DNA from: Elusimicrobiota bacterium
GTDB lineage: Bacteria > Elusimicrobiota > Elusimicrobia > UBA1565 > UBA9628
Reading direction: 5' to 3'
DNA length: 64,000 nucleotides
Assembly: GCA_003452935.1 (NCBI GenBank)
Contig: DMMY01000029.1
Location: 1-64,000, forward strand
Shown here: piece by piece, positions 34,559-43,435 of the stretch
Layout: every line of letters starts with the position of its first letter
Numbering within the stretch: position 1 is the first letter of the stretch
Position numbers and translations under genes: made by a program
The notes under the pieces: model-generated
What the model was told of the DNA's origin: nothing
Database searches by the model: none
Seen by the model: only the letters and a program-made list of their open reading frames with translations

Positions 34559-35487
34559 TTGATGCAGGCTTCCATGATGTGGGGCGTGCTGATGCCGTGG
34601 CGCTCGTAGAGCTCGGCCGGGGTTCCGGATTCGCCGGTCTCGCGCACTCCCAAGGATACGACCGGCACGCCCTGGCCCAGGGCCGCGACGATTTCGCAGA
34701 CGGCGCCGCCCAGGCCGGCCTTGATGTGGTGGTCCTCCACGGTCACGATTCGCTGGCTGTCCATGCAGGCCTTTTCGACCGCGTCCGCGTCCATGGGCTC
34801 GATGGTGGAGACGTTGACCACGCGCGCGGCGAAGCCCTTGGGCTGCAGTCCCGTGGCCGCGGCGATGGCTCCCGCCACGGTCCCGCCCGAGGCGAAGATC
34901 GTGGCCTGGAAATGCTTGGGCCTTGGCTCCGGCTGCCAGACCGTGTCCGCTTGGCCGAAGCGGAATTGATAGTCCGGCTTATGCACGTCGTCGAGTTTTT
35001 GGCGCGTCAGGCGCAGGTAGACGGGACCTTTGTGGCCCAGCATCCACTCCACGGCCTGGCGCGTTTCCAACTCGTCGGCGGGCTGCAGGATGGCGATGCC
35101 GGGCAGCCCGCGCAGGGCCGCGATGTCCTCTAGTCCCATCTGGGAGGCCCCGTCTTCTCCGATGCCCAGGCCCGCGTGAGTGCCCACGAGTTTGACATTG
35201 GCGCGGTTGAGGATGACGGCCACGCGGATGGTTTCGAGCCGGCCGACCAGGAAGCAGGAAAAACTCGTCGCCACCGGAATCTTGCCGGACAGGGCCAGGC
35301 CCGCGGCCGCGCCGATCATGTTGGACTCGGCGATGCCGAACTCGAAATGCCGCTGAGGGTGCTTCTTGGCGAAAGCCGCGGTCATGGTGGACTTGGAGAG
35401 GTCGGCGTCCAAGACCACGAGCTGAGGGAACTTCTCGGAAAGGTCAAGGAGCGCCGAACCGAAGGCTTCGCGAGTGGCTTTACCCAT
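34537..35487 (-). CDS. Transketolase, C-terminal subunit
   Basis: A 316-aa protein with the pyrimidine-binding and C-terminal domains of transketolase: LVVLDADLSKSTMTAAFAKKHPQRHFEFGIAESNMIGAAAGLALSG, then THAGLGIGEDGASQMGLEDIAALR. It works with the N-terminal subunit encoded upstream to move two-carbon ketol units in the pentose phosphate pathway. ATG at 35487 overlaps the N-terminal gene by 8 bp. Its final residues come from the inserted 26-bp repeat, so the tail may be slightly changed. Confidence 0.95.
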   Translation of the reverse strand: MGKATREAFGSALLDLSEKFPQLVVLDADLSKSTMTAAFAKKHPQRHFEFGIAESNMIGAAAGLALSGKIPVATSFSCFLVGRLETIRVAVILNRANVKLVGTHAGLGIGEDGASQMGLEDIAALRGLPGIAILQPADELETRQAVEWMLGHKGPVYLRLTRQKLDDVHKPDYQFRFGQADTVWQPEPRPKHFQATIFASGGTVAGAIAAATGLQPKGFAARVVNVSTIEPMDADAVEKACMDSQRIVTVEDHHIKAGLGGAVCEIVAALGQGVPVVSLGVRETGESGTPAELYERHGISTPHIMEACIKGSGLDI

Positions 35488-36289
35488 GGAGGATTTCCCG
35501 CAAGGCCATTTCCGTCTCTTCCTTGTTGGGCGCCTTGCCGTGCCAGGCCACGTCGTCTTCCATGAAGGAGACTCCCTTGCCCTTGACCGTCTTGGCCAGG
35601 ATGGCGCGGGGCTGGCCGCCCGCGGCCTTGGCCGCGGCAAAAGCCGCGTCGATAGCGGCCGGATCGTGGCCGTCAATGGCGCGGACATCCCAGCCAAAGC
35701 TCCGGAACTTGTCGGCGAGCGGATCGAGAGGCATGATCTCGCTGACATGGCCGTCGATTTGCCCGTTATTGCAGTCCACGATGAGGGTCAGGTTGTCCAG
35801 CTTGAATTTCGAAGCCGCCATGGCCGCTTCCCAGACTTGGCCTTCCTGTATCTCCCCGTCGCCGGCCACCACGTAGATCCGGGACTCGGCGCGGTCCAGC
35901 CGCGCGGCCAGGGCCATGCCCAGGCCGATGGAGAGGCCCTGCCCCAAGGAGCCGGTGGCGGCCTCTATGCCCGGCAGCCTGTGCCGTTCCGGATGGCCCT
36001 GCAAGGCCGAACCGAGCTTGCGCAGGGTCAGGAGAAGTTCCCTGGGAAAATAGCCGCAATGGGCGAGCACCGCGTAGAGCGCGGGAGCGGCGTGGCCCTT
36101 GGAAAGGATGAGCCGGTCGCGCTGCGGCCAATCCGGCGTCTTCGGGTCATGCCGCAAATGCCGGGCGTAGAGGACCGCCAAGAGGTCGATTGCCGAAAGC
36201 GACCCCCCGGGATGTCCGGAGCCGGCGGCCGCGATCATGCGGATGATGTCCGCGCGCAGCTCCTTCGTCGAAAGCTGTAGGGTAACCAC
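35480..36289 (-). CDS. Transketolase, N-terminal subunit
   Basis: A 269-aa thiamine-diphosphate-binding half: AAAGSGHPGGSLSAIDLLAVLY, KGHAAPALYAVLA, the GDGEIQEGQVWEA ThDP motif and DCNNGQIDG. It starts with GTG at 36289. A two-gene transketolase is common in archaea and several bacterial phyla; here both subunits are complete, so this is not a frameshifted gene. Confidence 0.95.
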   Translation of the reverse strand: MVTLQLSTKELRADIIRMIAAAGSGHPGGSLSAIDLLAVLYARHLRHDPKTPDWPQRDRLILSKGHAAPALYAVLAHCGYFPRELLLTLRKLGSALQGHPERHRLPGIEAATGSLGQGLSIGLGMALAARLDRAESRIYVVAGDGEIQEGQVWEAAMAASKFKLDNLTLIVDCNNGQIDGHVSEIMPLDPLADKFRSFGWDVRAIDGHDPAAIDAAFAAAKAAGGQPRAILAKTVKGKGVSFMEDDVAWHGKAPNKEETEMALREILHG

Positions 36290-36327
36290 GACTGCCGCAT
36301 TTTATCTAAATGTGGTAGAATCGGCAA

Positions 36328-37158
36328 ATGGAAATCAAGACCTATATAGGAGCCGTACGCAAGGCCGCCGAATACGTGCGTTCCAGGATGCCTAGTGCCG
36401 CTCCCCAGGTCGCGGTCATCCTGGGTTCCGGCCTGGCCAAAGCCGTCCCCGCCTTTGAAAAGTCCGAAACGATTCCTTACGGCGACATCCCCGGGTTTCC
36501 CCGCCCCACCGTGGCCGGGCACGTGGGCAAGCTCATCATCGGACAGATTCATGGCAGGTGCGTGGCGGTCATGCAGGGACGCTTTCATTATTATGAGGGG
36601 CACTCCATGGAGTCCATCGCCCTGCCCCTGCGCATGCTGGAATATCTCGGCCTCAAGACCGTGATCTTGACGGCGGCCGTGGGCTCGATGCGCGAGGATA
36701 TAAAGCCCGGGCATTTCGTGGCCATCACGGACCATATCAGCTTCATGGGCCGCAACCCGCTGCGGGCCTTTCACGAGGAAGAATTTGGCGACATGTTTCC
36801 GGACCTGGTCAACGCCTACGACGCGGAACTGCGCAAGCATATCATCGCCATATGCCATGCGCATAAGTTGCCGGCGCATGAGGGCGTCTATACCGCCGTC
36901 TGCGGGCCTTCCTACGAGACGCCCGCCGAGATCCGGGCCTTCCGCGCCTGGGGCGGTGATGTCGTGGGCATGTCCGTGGTTCCCGAGGTGATCCCGGCCC
37001 GGCAGATGGGCATCAAGGTCGCGGCCCTCACCTGGATATCCAACATGTGCAGCGGCATGAAGGGCGCGACTCTCAATCATAGCGAGGTCCTGGAACTGGG
37101 CGCGAAAGTCTCGGAGGGCCTGCGCGTCGTCCTGCAGGACTTAATCAAGATCGCCTGA
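36328..37158 (+). CDS. Purine-nucleoside phosphorylase
   Basis: A 276-aa trimeric-type PNP that splits inosine/guanosine with phosphate to give base and ribose-1-phosphate. Marks: VAVILGSGL, GRFHYYEGHSM, VILTAAVGSM, HISFMGRNPL, VYTAVCGPSYETPAEI with the catalytic Glu, and the base-binding GMSVVPEV plus WISNMCSG with the Asn. It pairs with the pyrimidine phosphorylase 16 bp downstream. Confidence 0.95.
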   Translation: MEIKTYIGAVRKAAEYVRSRMPSAAPQVAVILGSGLAKAVPAFEKSETIPYGDIPGFPRPTVAGHVGKLIIGQIHGRCVAVMQGRFHYYEGHSMESIALPLRMLEYLGLKTVILTAAVGSMREDIKPGHFVAITDHISFMGRNPLRAFHEEEFGDMFPDLVNAYDAELRKHIIAICHAHKLPAHEGVYTAVCGPSYETPAEIRAFRAWGGDVVGMSVVPEVIPARQMGIKVAALTWISNMCSGMKGATLNHSEVLELGAKVSEGLRVVLQDLIKIA

Positions 37159-37174
37159 TCCGAGGGAGGGCCGC

Positions 37175-38494
37175 ATGCGGATGCTCGACCTGATCGCCAA
37201 GAAGCGCCTCGGCGGCGCGCTCGCCCGCGACGAGATCCGGTTCATCGTCAAGGCCGCCGCGACAGCCGGTCCTGATGTCCCGGATTACCAACTCGCGGCC
37301 TGGCTCATGGCCGTGTGCTGCCGCGGCATGAACGAGGCGGAGACCGTTTGTCTCGCGCGGGAGATGGCTCAATCCGGAGCGCGCTTGGACCTCTCGGGAC
37401 TCAAGGCCCCCAAGGTGGACAAGCATTCCACCGGCGGCGTGGGCGACGGCGTGTCTTTGGCCTTGGCGCCGCTCATGGCCTCGGCCGGTCTTATCGTTCC
37501 CATGATGTCAGGCCGGGGGCTCGGCCACACGGGCGGGACCCTCGACAAGCTCGAGGCCATGGCCGGTTTCAAGGTCCGCTTGGGCATCGACGCGATCGCG
37601 CGTCAGCTCGCAGACATCGGCGTGTGCATGTTCGGCCAAACCCAGGACTTGGCCCCGGCCGACCGCAAGCTCTACTCCCTGCGGGACGCGACTTCGACGG
37701 TGGAGTCCGTGCCCCTGGTGGTCGCCAGCATCCTTTCCAAGAAATTCGCCGAGGATCTCGATGCCTTGGTCCTTGACGTCAAGGTCGGCGCCGGCGCCAT
37801 CTTCAAGAATCCCAAGGAGGCTCGGATATTGAGCCAAGCCTTGGTCAAGACCGGGCAAAAGTTGGGCCTCAAATCCGTGGCCGTGCTCACGGCCATGGAC
37901 CAGCCTTTGGGCCGCTACGTGGGAAACGCCTTGGAGGTGCGCCAGGCCGTGGAGATATTGCGCGGAGACTTCACCTCCGCCGACTACGCGCAATGCCTGC
38001 TCACGTTGGGCGCCTGGATGCTGCATCTGACCGGGAAAGCCGAGACGCCCAAGGCAGGCATGGCCAAACTCCAAGGCCTTATCCGCTCCGGCGCGGCTTT
38101 GGAGAGTTTTAAGAAGATGGTCGAGGCTCAGGGCGCGGATCCTCGCGTAGCCGATGACTTAAGCCTCCTTCCCAAGGCCGGCATGACGCGCGATATAGCG
38201 GCGCCGAAGGCCGGCTACGTCGCCTGGCTTGACGCCCGCAAGGTGGGAGAGGCCGCGGTCATCCTGGGCGCGGGCCGCGCCCATATGGAGCAATCCATCG
38301 ACTATGGGGCCGGCTTTGTCCTGGAAAAGAAAGTCGGGGACCGGGTCGGTAAGGGAGAGACCTTGGCCCTCATTCATGGCAGCGACGCGGCCAAGATGGA
38401 GCAAGCCACGGCCTGCTTCATGACGGCTCTCAAGATCGACGCGCGCAAGCCCAAGCCCATGCCGGTCATCCGGCAGGTCATTCGGCCGTCTTAG
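37175..38494 (+). CDS. Pyrimidine-nucleoside (thymidine) phosphorylase
   Basis: A 439-aa enzyme of the usual length. Signatures: KHSTGGVGDGVSLALAPLMASAG, MMSGRGLGHTGGTLDKLEAM, LYSLRDATSTVESVPLVVASILSKKFAE and DVKVGAGAIFK. With the PNP gene it forms a nucleoside salvage operon feeding (deoxy)ribose-1-phosphate. Its stop overlaps that of the convergent pit gene by 4 bp. Confidence 0.95.
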   Translation: MRMLDLIAKKRLGGALARDEIRFIVKAAATAGPDVPDYQLAAWLMAVCCRGMNEAETVCLAREMAQSGARLDLSGLKAPKVDKHSTGGVGDGVSLALAPLMASAGLIVPMMSGRGLGHTGGTLDKLEAMAGFKVRLGIDAIARQLADIGVCMFGQTQDLAPADRKLYSLRDATSTVESVPLVVASILSKKFAEDLDALVLDVKVGAGAIFKNPKEARILSQALVKTGQKLGLKSVAVLTAMDQPLGRYVGNALEVRQAVEILRGDFTSADYAQCLLTLGAWMLHLTGKAETPKAGMAKLQGLIRSGAALESFKKMVEAQGADPRVADDLSLLPKAGMTRDIAAPKAGYVAWLDARKVGEAAVILGAGRAHMEQSIDYGAGFVLEKKVGDRVGKGETLALIHGSDAAKMEQATACFMTALKIDARKPKPMPVIRQVIRPS

Positions 38495-39480
38495 CGATAG
38501 AGCTTCATGAGCCAGTAGGAAACGCCGGCGATGGCGGCCGAGGCCGGGATGGTGAGCAGCCAGGCGGAGACGATGTTTCCCCCCACTCCCCAGCGCACCG
38601 CGCTGATGCGCTTGAGCGAGCCCACGCCCATGATCGCGCCCGTGATGGTGTGCGTGGTGCTGACCGGGACGCCCAGGGCCGAGGCCAGATAGAGCGTCAA
38701 AGCCCCGCCGGTCTCCGCGCAGAAGCCGTCCACGGGCCGCAGTTTGGCGACTTTTTGGCCCATGGTCTTGACGATGCGCCAGCCGCCGAAGAGAGTCCCC
38801 AATCCCATGGCCGCGTGGCAGGAGAGGACCACCCACGTCGGGACATAGAAGGTCGGCCCGAGGTGGCCGCTGGAGAAGAGCAGGATGGCGATGATGCCCA
38901 TGGTCTTTTGGGCGTCGTTGCCGCCGTGGCCCAGGCTGTAGAGGGCCGCGGAAATGAATTGCCCTTTTCTAAAGAGGCCGTCGACCCGGCTGGGGGTGGC
39001 GCGGCGAAATATCCAGGCCACCGCCACGCCGAAGGCGAGCCCCAGGAATAATCCCAGGATGGGCGCCACGATCATGAATATGACGGTCCGGATGATGCCG
39101 CTCCAGATGAGGGCCGCCGTCCCGACCTTGACCAGCGCCGCGCCGATGAACCCTCCGATAAGCGCGTGGGATGAGCTCGTGGGCAGGCCCCAGTGCCAGG
39201 TCAGCAGATCCCACGCCGAGGCGCCCAGCAGGGTCGCCGCGATGATGCGGGTGTCCACGATGCCCGGATCGATGATGCCCTTGCCTATGGTGTTGGCCAC
39301 GTGCAGCTCGAAGAGCAGGAAGGCGATGAAGTTGAAGAACGCGGCCCAGAACACGGCGGCGCGGGGAGAAAGCACGCGCGTGGAGACCACGGTGGCGATG
39401 GAGTTGGCCGAATCATGGAATCCGTTGATGAAGTCGAAGCCCAGGGCCAAGGCGATGAGCAGGATGATCGTGATGTCCAT
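38491..39480 (-). CDS. pit: Inorganic phosphate transporter (PiT family)
   Basis: A 329-aa membrane protein with about ten helices and the two PiT signature repeats: GFDFINGFHDSANSIAT near the start and GHGGNDAQKTMGII in the middle, plus WHWGLPTSSSHALIGG and ALGVPVSTTHTITGA. ATG at 39480 is chosen over one 15 codons upstream because it gives the typical short N-terminus. It is last in the phoB-phoR-pit order, so it is likely controlled by this two-component pair. Confidence 0.94.
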   Translation of the reverse strand: MDITIILLIALALGFDFINGFHDSANSIATVVSTRVLSPRAAVFWAAFFNFIAFLLFELHVANTIGKGIIDPGIVDTRIIAATLLGASAWDLLTWHWGLPTSSSHALIGGFIGAALVKVGTAALIWSGIIRTVIFMIVAPILGLFLGLAFGVAVAWIFRRATPSRVDGLFRKGQFISAALYSLGHGGNDAQKTMGIIAILLFSSGHLGPTFYVPTWVVLSCHAAMGLGTLFGGWRIVKTMGQKVAKLRPVDGFCAETGGALTLYLASALGVPVSTTHTITGAIMGVGSLKRISAVRWGVGGNIVSAWLLTIPASAAIAGVSYWLMKLYR

Positions 39481-39624
39481 GTCGTCACCCGTTCTTGACG
39501 ATAATGGCTTGAGGGTGTGGGCCACGTCCTCGCATTTCGCATCAACTATATCATTGCGGACGTCGCGGACCCCATAGCGGCGGGATAAAACGTGTCTGAC
39601 AGTGGGATGACGGCTGGGAGCTGG

Positions 39625-40719
39625 TCAGGACGGCGCGACAGGGAGGGTGAAGCGGAAAACAGAGCCTTCTCCAAGCCGGCTTTCCACGGCCACGGCGCCG
39701 CCGTGGGCCTCCACGATGTGCTTGACGATGGCGAGCCCCAGTCCGGTGCCGCCCAATTCCCGGGAGCGGGCCTTGTCCACGCGGTAGAATCGTTCGAAGA
39801 TGCGCGGCAGATCAGCTTCCGGGATGCCCGTGCCCGAGTCCTGGACCATGACGGTCACTCGCAAGTCCCGGGCAGAGGCGAATATGCGCACGGCCCCCCT
39901 TTCAGGGGTGAACTTGATGGCGTTGTCCAAAAGATTGGTCAGTACTTGCTTGAGCTGTCCCCGGTCCCCCGCGATCTCGGGGATGTCGCGGAAAGGTTCC
40001 AGGCGCAAGGCGAGCTGCTTGCGGTCGGCCAAGGGTTTGAGGCTGGCCGCGACCTCGGCCGCCACCCGCATCAGGTCCACCCGCTCCCGGGCGGGCTGTC
40101 TTTGTCCGGATTCCAGGGCGGAGAGTTCCAGCAGGTCATCGACGAGGCGCGTCATGCGGTCGGCGTTCTGCTCGATCTCCTGGATAAACTCCAGGCGGCG
40201 TTCGGAATCGTCCGCGGCGCCGCAGCGCAGGGTCTCGGCAAAGGCCTTGATCGCGGCCAGCGGAGTGCGCAGCTCGTGGGAGACGTTGGCGATGAAGTCC
40301 TTGCGCACGGCGTCGGAGCGGCGCAGCTGCATGATGTCGCGCTGCATCCTTTCCGCCAAGCGGTTGAGGGCCCGGCCGAGTTCGCCGAGTTCGTCGTTGG
40401 ATGTCGGATTGGCGCGCGCGTCCAGGTCGCCTTGGACCAGCCGCTGGATGACGTCTGAAAGTTTCAAGACCGGGTCTCTGATGGCGGCGGCCAGGCTCAG
40501 GGCCGCCCATAAAACGACCGGCATCAAGGCGGCGGCGATCAGAACCATGCCATGATGCAAGCGGCGGACGGCCTCCTGCATCCGGCCCGGGAAATCGGCC
40601 GATAGATTCTCGCGCAAAAAGCGCGCCAGCCAGGCATCCGTGAACAGCATGGCGGCCGCGATCGCGACGAGGAAGACCAGGGAGAACTTGATCTGGAGTC
40701 GGCGTCCGAGCCAGGGCAT
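39625..40719 (-). CDS. phoR: PhoR-like sensor histidine kinase
   Basis: A 364-aa inner-membrane kinase: two TM helices (about 10-33 and 54-76) with a short extracytoplasmic loop, a HAMP linker ([22 protein letters not shown]), HisKA with [19 protein letters not shown], and an ATPase domain with N-box [12 protein letters not shown]1 DSGTGIPE and G2 [14 protein letters not shown]. No PAS domain is evident, so it is shorter than E. coli PhoR. Assignment as PhoR rests on pairing with the regulator one base upstream and on the pit gene. Confidence 0.88.
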   Translation of the reverse strand: MPWLGRRLQIKFSLVFLVAIAAAMLFTDAWLARFLRENLSADFPGRMQEAVRRLHHGMVLIAAALMPVVLWAALSLAAAIRDPVLKLSDVIQRLVQGDLDARANPTSNDELGELGRALNRLAERMQRDIMQLRRSDAVRKDFIANVSHELRTPLAAIKAFAETLRCGAADDSERRLEFIQEIEQNADRMTRLVDDLLELSALESGQRQPARERVDLMRVAAEVAASLKPLADRKQLALRLEPFRDIPEIAGDRGQLKQVLTNLLDNAIKFTPERGAVRIFASARDLRVTVMVQDSGTGIPEADLPRIFERFYRVDKARSRELGGTGLGLAIVKHIVEAHGGAVAVESRLGEGSVFRFTLPVAPS

Positions 40720-40720
40720 C

Positions 40721-41401
40721 CTAATGCATGCGGATGCGGTAACCCACGTTCTTGACCGTGATCACTCGGTCCGATTCCGGGCCCAGCTTGCCGCGCAGCC
40801 GGGCGATGTGCTGGTCCACGGTGTTGGTGTCGATGTCCAGGGCCCGATCGTGGCCCCAGACTTTTTCCAGGATGTCGTCTCGGGTCAGGGCCCGGCCGTC
40901 GGCCTGGAGCAGGCATTTGAGGAATTCAAATTCCTTGGGGCTTAAGGCCACGGATTTGCCCTTGACCCGGGTATCGTATCTTTCCAGGTCTACTTCGAGC
41001 TCGCCGGCCCGTATCAAGGATCCGGCGCCGCTTTGGGCGCCGCGTCTGAGGATGGCCTTGATGCGGGCAAGGACTTCCCTGACGCTGAAAGGCTTTGTGA
41101 CGTAGTCATCCGCGCCGAGTTCCAGGCCCAAGACCCTGTCCACTTCTTCCTTGCGGGCGGTGAGCATGAGGATGGGCGTCCGGGAGCTTTGCCGGACTCG
41201 CCTGCAGAACTCGAAGCCGTCAAGCTTCGGGAGCATGATGTCGAGAACTATGAGGTCAGGCTTTTCCTTGGAGAAGGCGGACAGCCCCTCGACGCCGTCG
41301 GCGGCGGTCGCCACCCGGTAGCCATCCTTCTCCAGGTTGTACCTGAGGACCTTGACCAGGGCTTTTTCGTCTTCGACTAGAAGGATTTTCGAATCAGGCA
41401 T
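40721..41401 (-). CDS. phoB: PhoB-like response regulator
   Basis: A 226-aa OmpR-class regulator. The receiver has [23 protein letters not shown] (phospho-Asp), MLTARK and [10 protein letters not shown]. The output winged helix has [32 protein letters not shown] and a wing ending [11 protein letters not shown] at 41401 matches the usual start; an in-frame TTG nine codons earlier is less likely. A phosphate-starvation role is inferred from phoR and pit downstream. Confidence 0.9.
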   Translation of the reverse strand: MPDSKILLVEDEKALVKVLRYNLEKDGYRVATAADGVEGLSAFSKEKPDLIVLDIMLPKLDGFEFCRRVRQSSRTPILMLTARKEEVDRVLGLELGADDYVTKPFSVREVLARIKAILRRGAQSGAGSLIRAGELEVDLERYDTRVKGKSVALSPKEFEFLKCLLQADGRALTRDDILEKVWGHDRALDIDTNTVDQHIARLRGKLGPESDRVITVKNVGYRIRMH

Positions 41402-41624
41402 GGGCGGATCAGCCGCATAGATTACCAAATTGGACGCTGTCTCTGTGATTCGTGCTCCGTGGGCCTCTCGGTTTCCACGATCTTTGGGACAGGCCGGGCT
41501 CGGTTCTGGAAGCGCCAGGCCATATATCTAAACCATATATCTAGCATATAACAGTGAGCCTCCTTTCCTGTTTATAGGAGGAATACCCGGTGCGGGGCAT
41601 TCGAAGCAATGTCGGTTTAACGGC
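41402..41624. other. Intergenic region with 11-bp direct repeat
   Basis: This is the upstream region of phoB and the downstream region of the repeat-peptide gene. CCATATATCTA occurs twice (41520-41530 and 41533-41543), separated by two bases, in an AT-rich patch. Eleven-base direct repeats are the layout of OmpR/PhoB-type sites, so phoB autoregulation is possible, though the sequence is not a classical Pho box. A CCTCCT/AGGAGG hairpin lies near 41559-41581. Confidence 0.4.
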
Positions 41625-41948
41625 CTACGCGCACTTGTTAGGGTACACGCACGTCTGGAAGGGCCCGGAGGCCACTGTTTGGCACGTGTTGGGCCAGACG
41701 CAAGGCTGGACTTGAGGGAGCGCTGATTTTTTCTCAGCGCAGGTGTTGGGATACACGCAGGGTTGGAATTGGGCGACTTCCACGGCCCGGGAGGCGCAGA
41801 GATTGGGATACACGCAGGGTTGGACTTGGGCGACTTCAACGGCTTGGGAGGCGCAGGTGTTGGGATACACGCAGGGTTGGACCTGGTTCAGGCTCCTGGA
41901 AATGGGGGTCATCGGCGTCAGGCTTGCGAGCAGGATCAGTTCGATCAT
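41625..41948 (-). CDS. Exported peptide with five Cys-x5-Cys repeats (PCVYPNTC)
   Basis: A 107-aa protein with AAAGGAG seven bases before its ATG. A short hydrophobic lead (residues 1-16, no basic residues) is followed by five tandem units: CVYPNTC, CVYPNLC, CVYPNTC, CVWPNTC and CVYPNKC. Their first cysteines are at 26, 45, 64, 83 and 100. Ten cysteines in paired C-x5-C loops with an invariant Pro-Asn suggest disulfide-closed turns, metal binding, or a multi-core modified peptide. No modification enzyme or exporter is adjacent. I know no family with this motif. The gene lies between phoB and the aminotransferase gene. Confidence 0.7.
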   Translation of the reverse strand: MIELILLASLTPMTPISRSLNQVQPCVYPNTCASQAVEVAQVQPCVYPNLCASRAVEVAQFQPCVYPNTCAEKKSALPQVQPCVWPNTCQTVASGPFQTCVYPNKCA

Positions 41949-42054
41949 TTGAGTTCTCCTTTACTGCGACGCTTACATTGTACAGCGCGGCGAGTCTCTT
42001 CCCCTATGAGTGCAATCAAGCCGTTTACTTGATCCGGCTCATTGAGTGCGGTCA

Positions 42055-42068
42055 TTGATCGCGGTCAA
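42055..42068. promoter_or_regulatory. Possible FNR-type box upstream of aminotransferase
   Basis: TTGATCGCGGTCAA differs by one base from the FNR consensus TTGAT-N4-ATCAA. It lies 105 bp before the aminotransferase ATG and 107 bp upstream of the repeat-peptide gene. An FNR-like regulator is encoded 1.4 kb away. Confidence 0.35.
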
Positions 42069-42172
42069 CTCGGACTTTCCGTCATCGCCTTGATATTTCG
42101 TTTGAATTCGGGAAAATGGATGTATAATATCGTTCATCTGGGGCCGGCATATCCTTAATAAGGAGACATCTG

Positions 42173-43435
42173 ATGATCGATCTCGTCAAGAATCTTGCCA
42201 CGGTCAATCGCCGCACCAAGGCCTCGGTGATCCGGGAGCTTCTCAAGCTGACCAACAAGCCGGAGGTGATCTCCTTCGCCGGCGGTCTCCCGGCGCCGCA
42301 AACCTTCCCCTCCGAAAGGATGGCGGAGATGGCCCAGCGCATCGTCAAGGATAACGCCAGGGTCGCGCTGCAGTACGGCCCCACGGAGGGACTGCCCGAG
42401 CTCAAGTCGCAGATCGTCAAGCTCCTGCGCGAGGAAGAGGGCATCAACACCTCGCCGGCCAATATACTCGTCACCACGGCTTCCCAGCAGGCTCTCGACA
42501 TCGTGGGCCGGACCTTCATAGATCCTTCGGATCCCATTTTGGTCGAACTCCCCAGCTACATCGGAGGCTTGCAGGTCTTCAATTCCTACGGCGCCAAGCT
42601 CATCGGCATCCAGGCGGATGACGATGGCATGATCATCGACGAGTTGGAGGCGAGGCTCAAGAAGCTGCGCAGCGACGAGGAGCATTACAAGTTCGTCTAT
42701 ATCGTTCCCGACTTCCAGAATCCCAGCGGCGTGACCTTGACGCAGGAACGCCGCCACCAGCTTATCAGGCTTTCCGAGCAGTATAATGTGCTTTTGGTGG
42801 AGGACTCGCCCTACAGGCAGATACGTTTCGAGGGCGATGCTCCGGAGATGCTCTATAAGATGGACACGACCCACAACGTCATTTCCCTGTTCACATTCTC
42901 CAAGACTCTGGCCCCGGGCTTGCGCCTGGGCTTTATCCTGGCCCATGAGGCGATCATTCAGAAAATGGCGATCCTCAAACAGTCGTTGGACTTGTGCACC
43001 TCCCCTTTGAGCCAGCTCATGGCCGCGGAGTTCCTTAAATCAGGGGTTTTTCGCGAGCATGTGGGAACGGTCAAGCAACTCTACAAGAGCAAGAAGGACG
43101 CCATGCTCAACGCCTTGGAGCGTTATATGCCGGCGGATAAGGGGGTCTCCTGGACCAAGCCCCAGGGCGGCCTTTTCCTGTGGGTGCGGCTGCCCGGGCA
43201 CATGAACGCCGACGAGCTCTTTTACGAGGCTATTAAGCAAAACGTGGCCTATGTCATCGGTTCTGCCTTCCATTGCGACGGCGGCGGGCAGAACACCATG
43301 CGCCTGAATTTCTCCTATCCCAGCGAAGAGCAGATCGATGAAGGCATCAAGCGGCTGGCCGGCGTCATCAAGCACAACCTGAGAGTCAAGTCGAAGGTCA
43401 AGGCCGCGAAAGCGGGTTTGGAGATAGGCTCTTAG
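42173..43435 (+). CDS. PLP-dependent class I/II aminotransferase (2-aminoadipate/LysN-like)
   Basis: A 420-aa fold-type I enzyme; AAGGAG precedes the ATG. Marks: VISFAGGLPAPQTFP, LQYGPTEGLPELKSQIV, TTASQQALDIV, YIVPDFQNPSGVTL, LLVEDSPYRQIRF and the PLP Lys in FSKTLAPGLRLGFI. These fit the group of 2-aminoadipate, aromatic or multi-substrate aminotransferases related to MocR domains. The actual amino acid is not predictable. The stop overlaps the convergent FNR-like gene. Confidence 0.9.
   Translation: MIDLVKNLATVNRRTKASVIRELLKLTNKPEVISFAGGLPAPQTFPSERMAEMAQRIVKDNARVALQYGPTEGLPELKSQIVKLLREEEGINTSPANILVTTASQQALDIVGRTFIDPSDPILVELPSYIGGLQVFNSYGAKLIGIQADDDGMIIDELEARLKKLRSDEEHYKFVYIVPDFQNPSGVTLTQERRHQLIRLSEQYNVLLVEDSPYRQIRFEGDAPEMLYKMDTTHNVISLFTFSKTLAPGLRLGFILAHEAIIQKMAILKQSLDLCTSPLSQLMAAEFLKSGVFREHVGTVKQLYKSKKDAMLNALERYMPADKGVSWTKPQGGLFLWVRLPGHMNADELFYEAIKQNVAYVIGSAFHCDGGGQNTMRLNFSYPSEEQIDEGIKRLAGVIKHNLRVKSKVKAAKAGLEIGS

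Noticed and set aside
34537..36289. Frameshifted single transketolase gene
   Set aside because: Both parts have their own starts, overlap by 8 bp and match the known two-subunit form.
41640..41900. CRISPR array
   Set aside because: The 57-bp periodicity is the in-frame peptide repeat; there are no variable spacers and no cas genes. The 60-bp repeats at 20118 are likewise coding.
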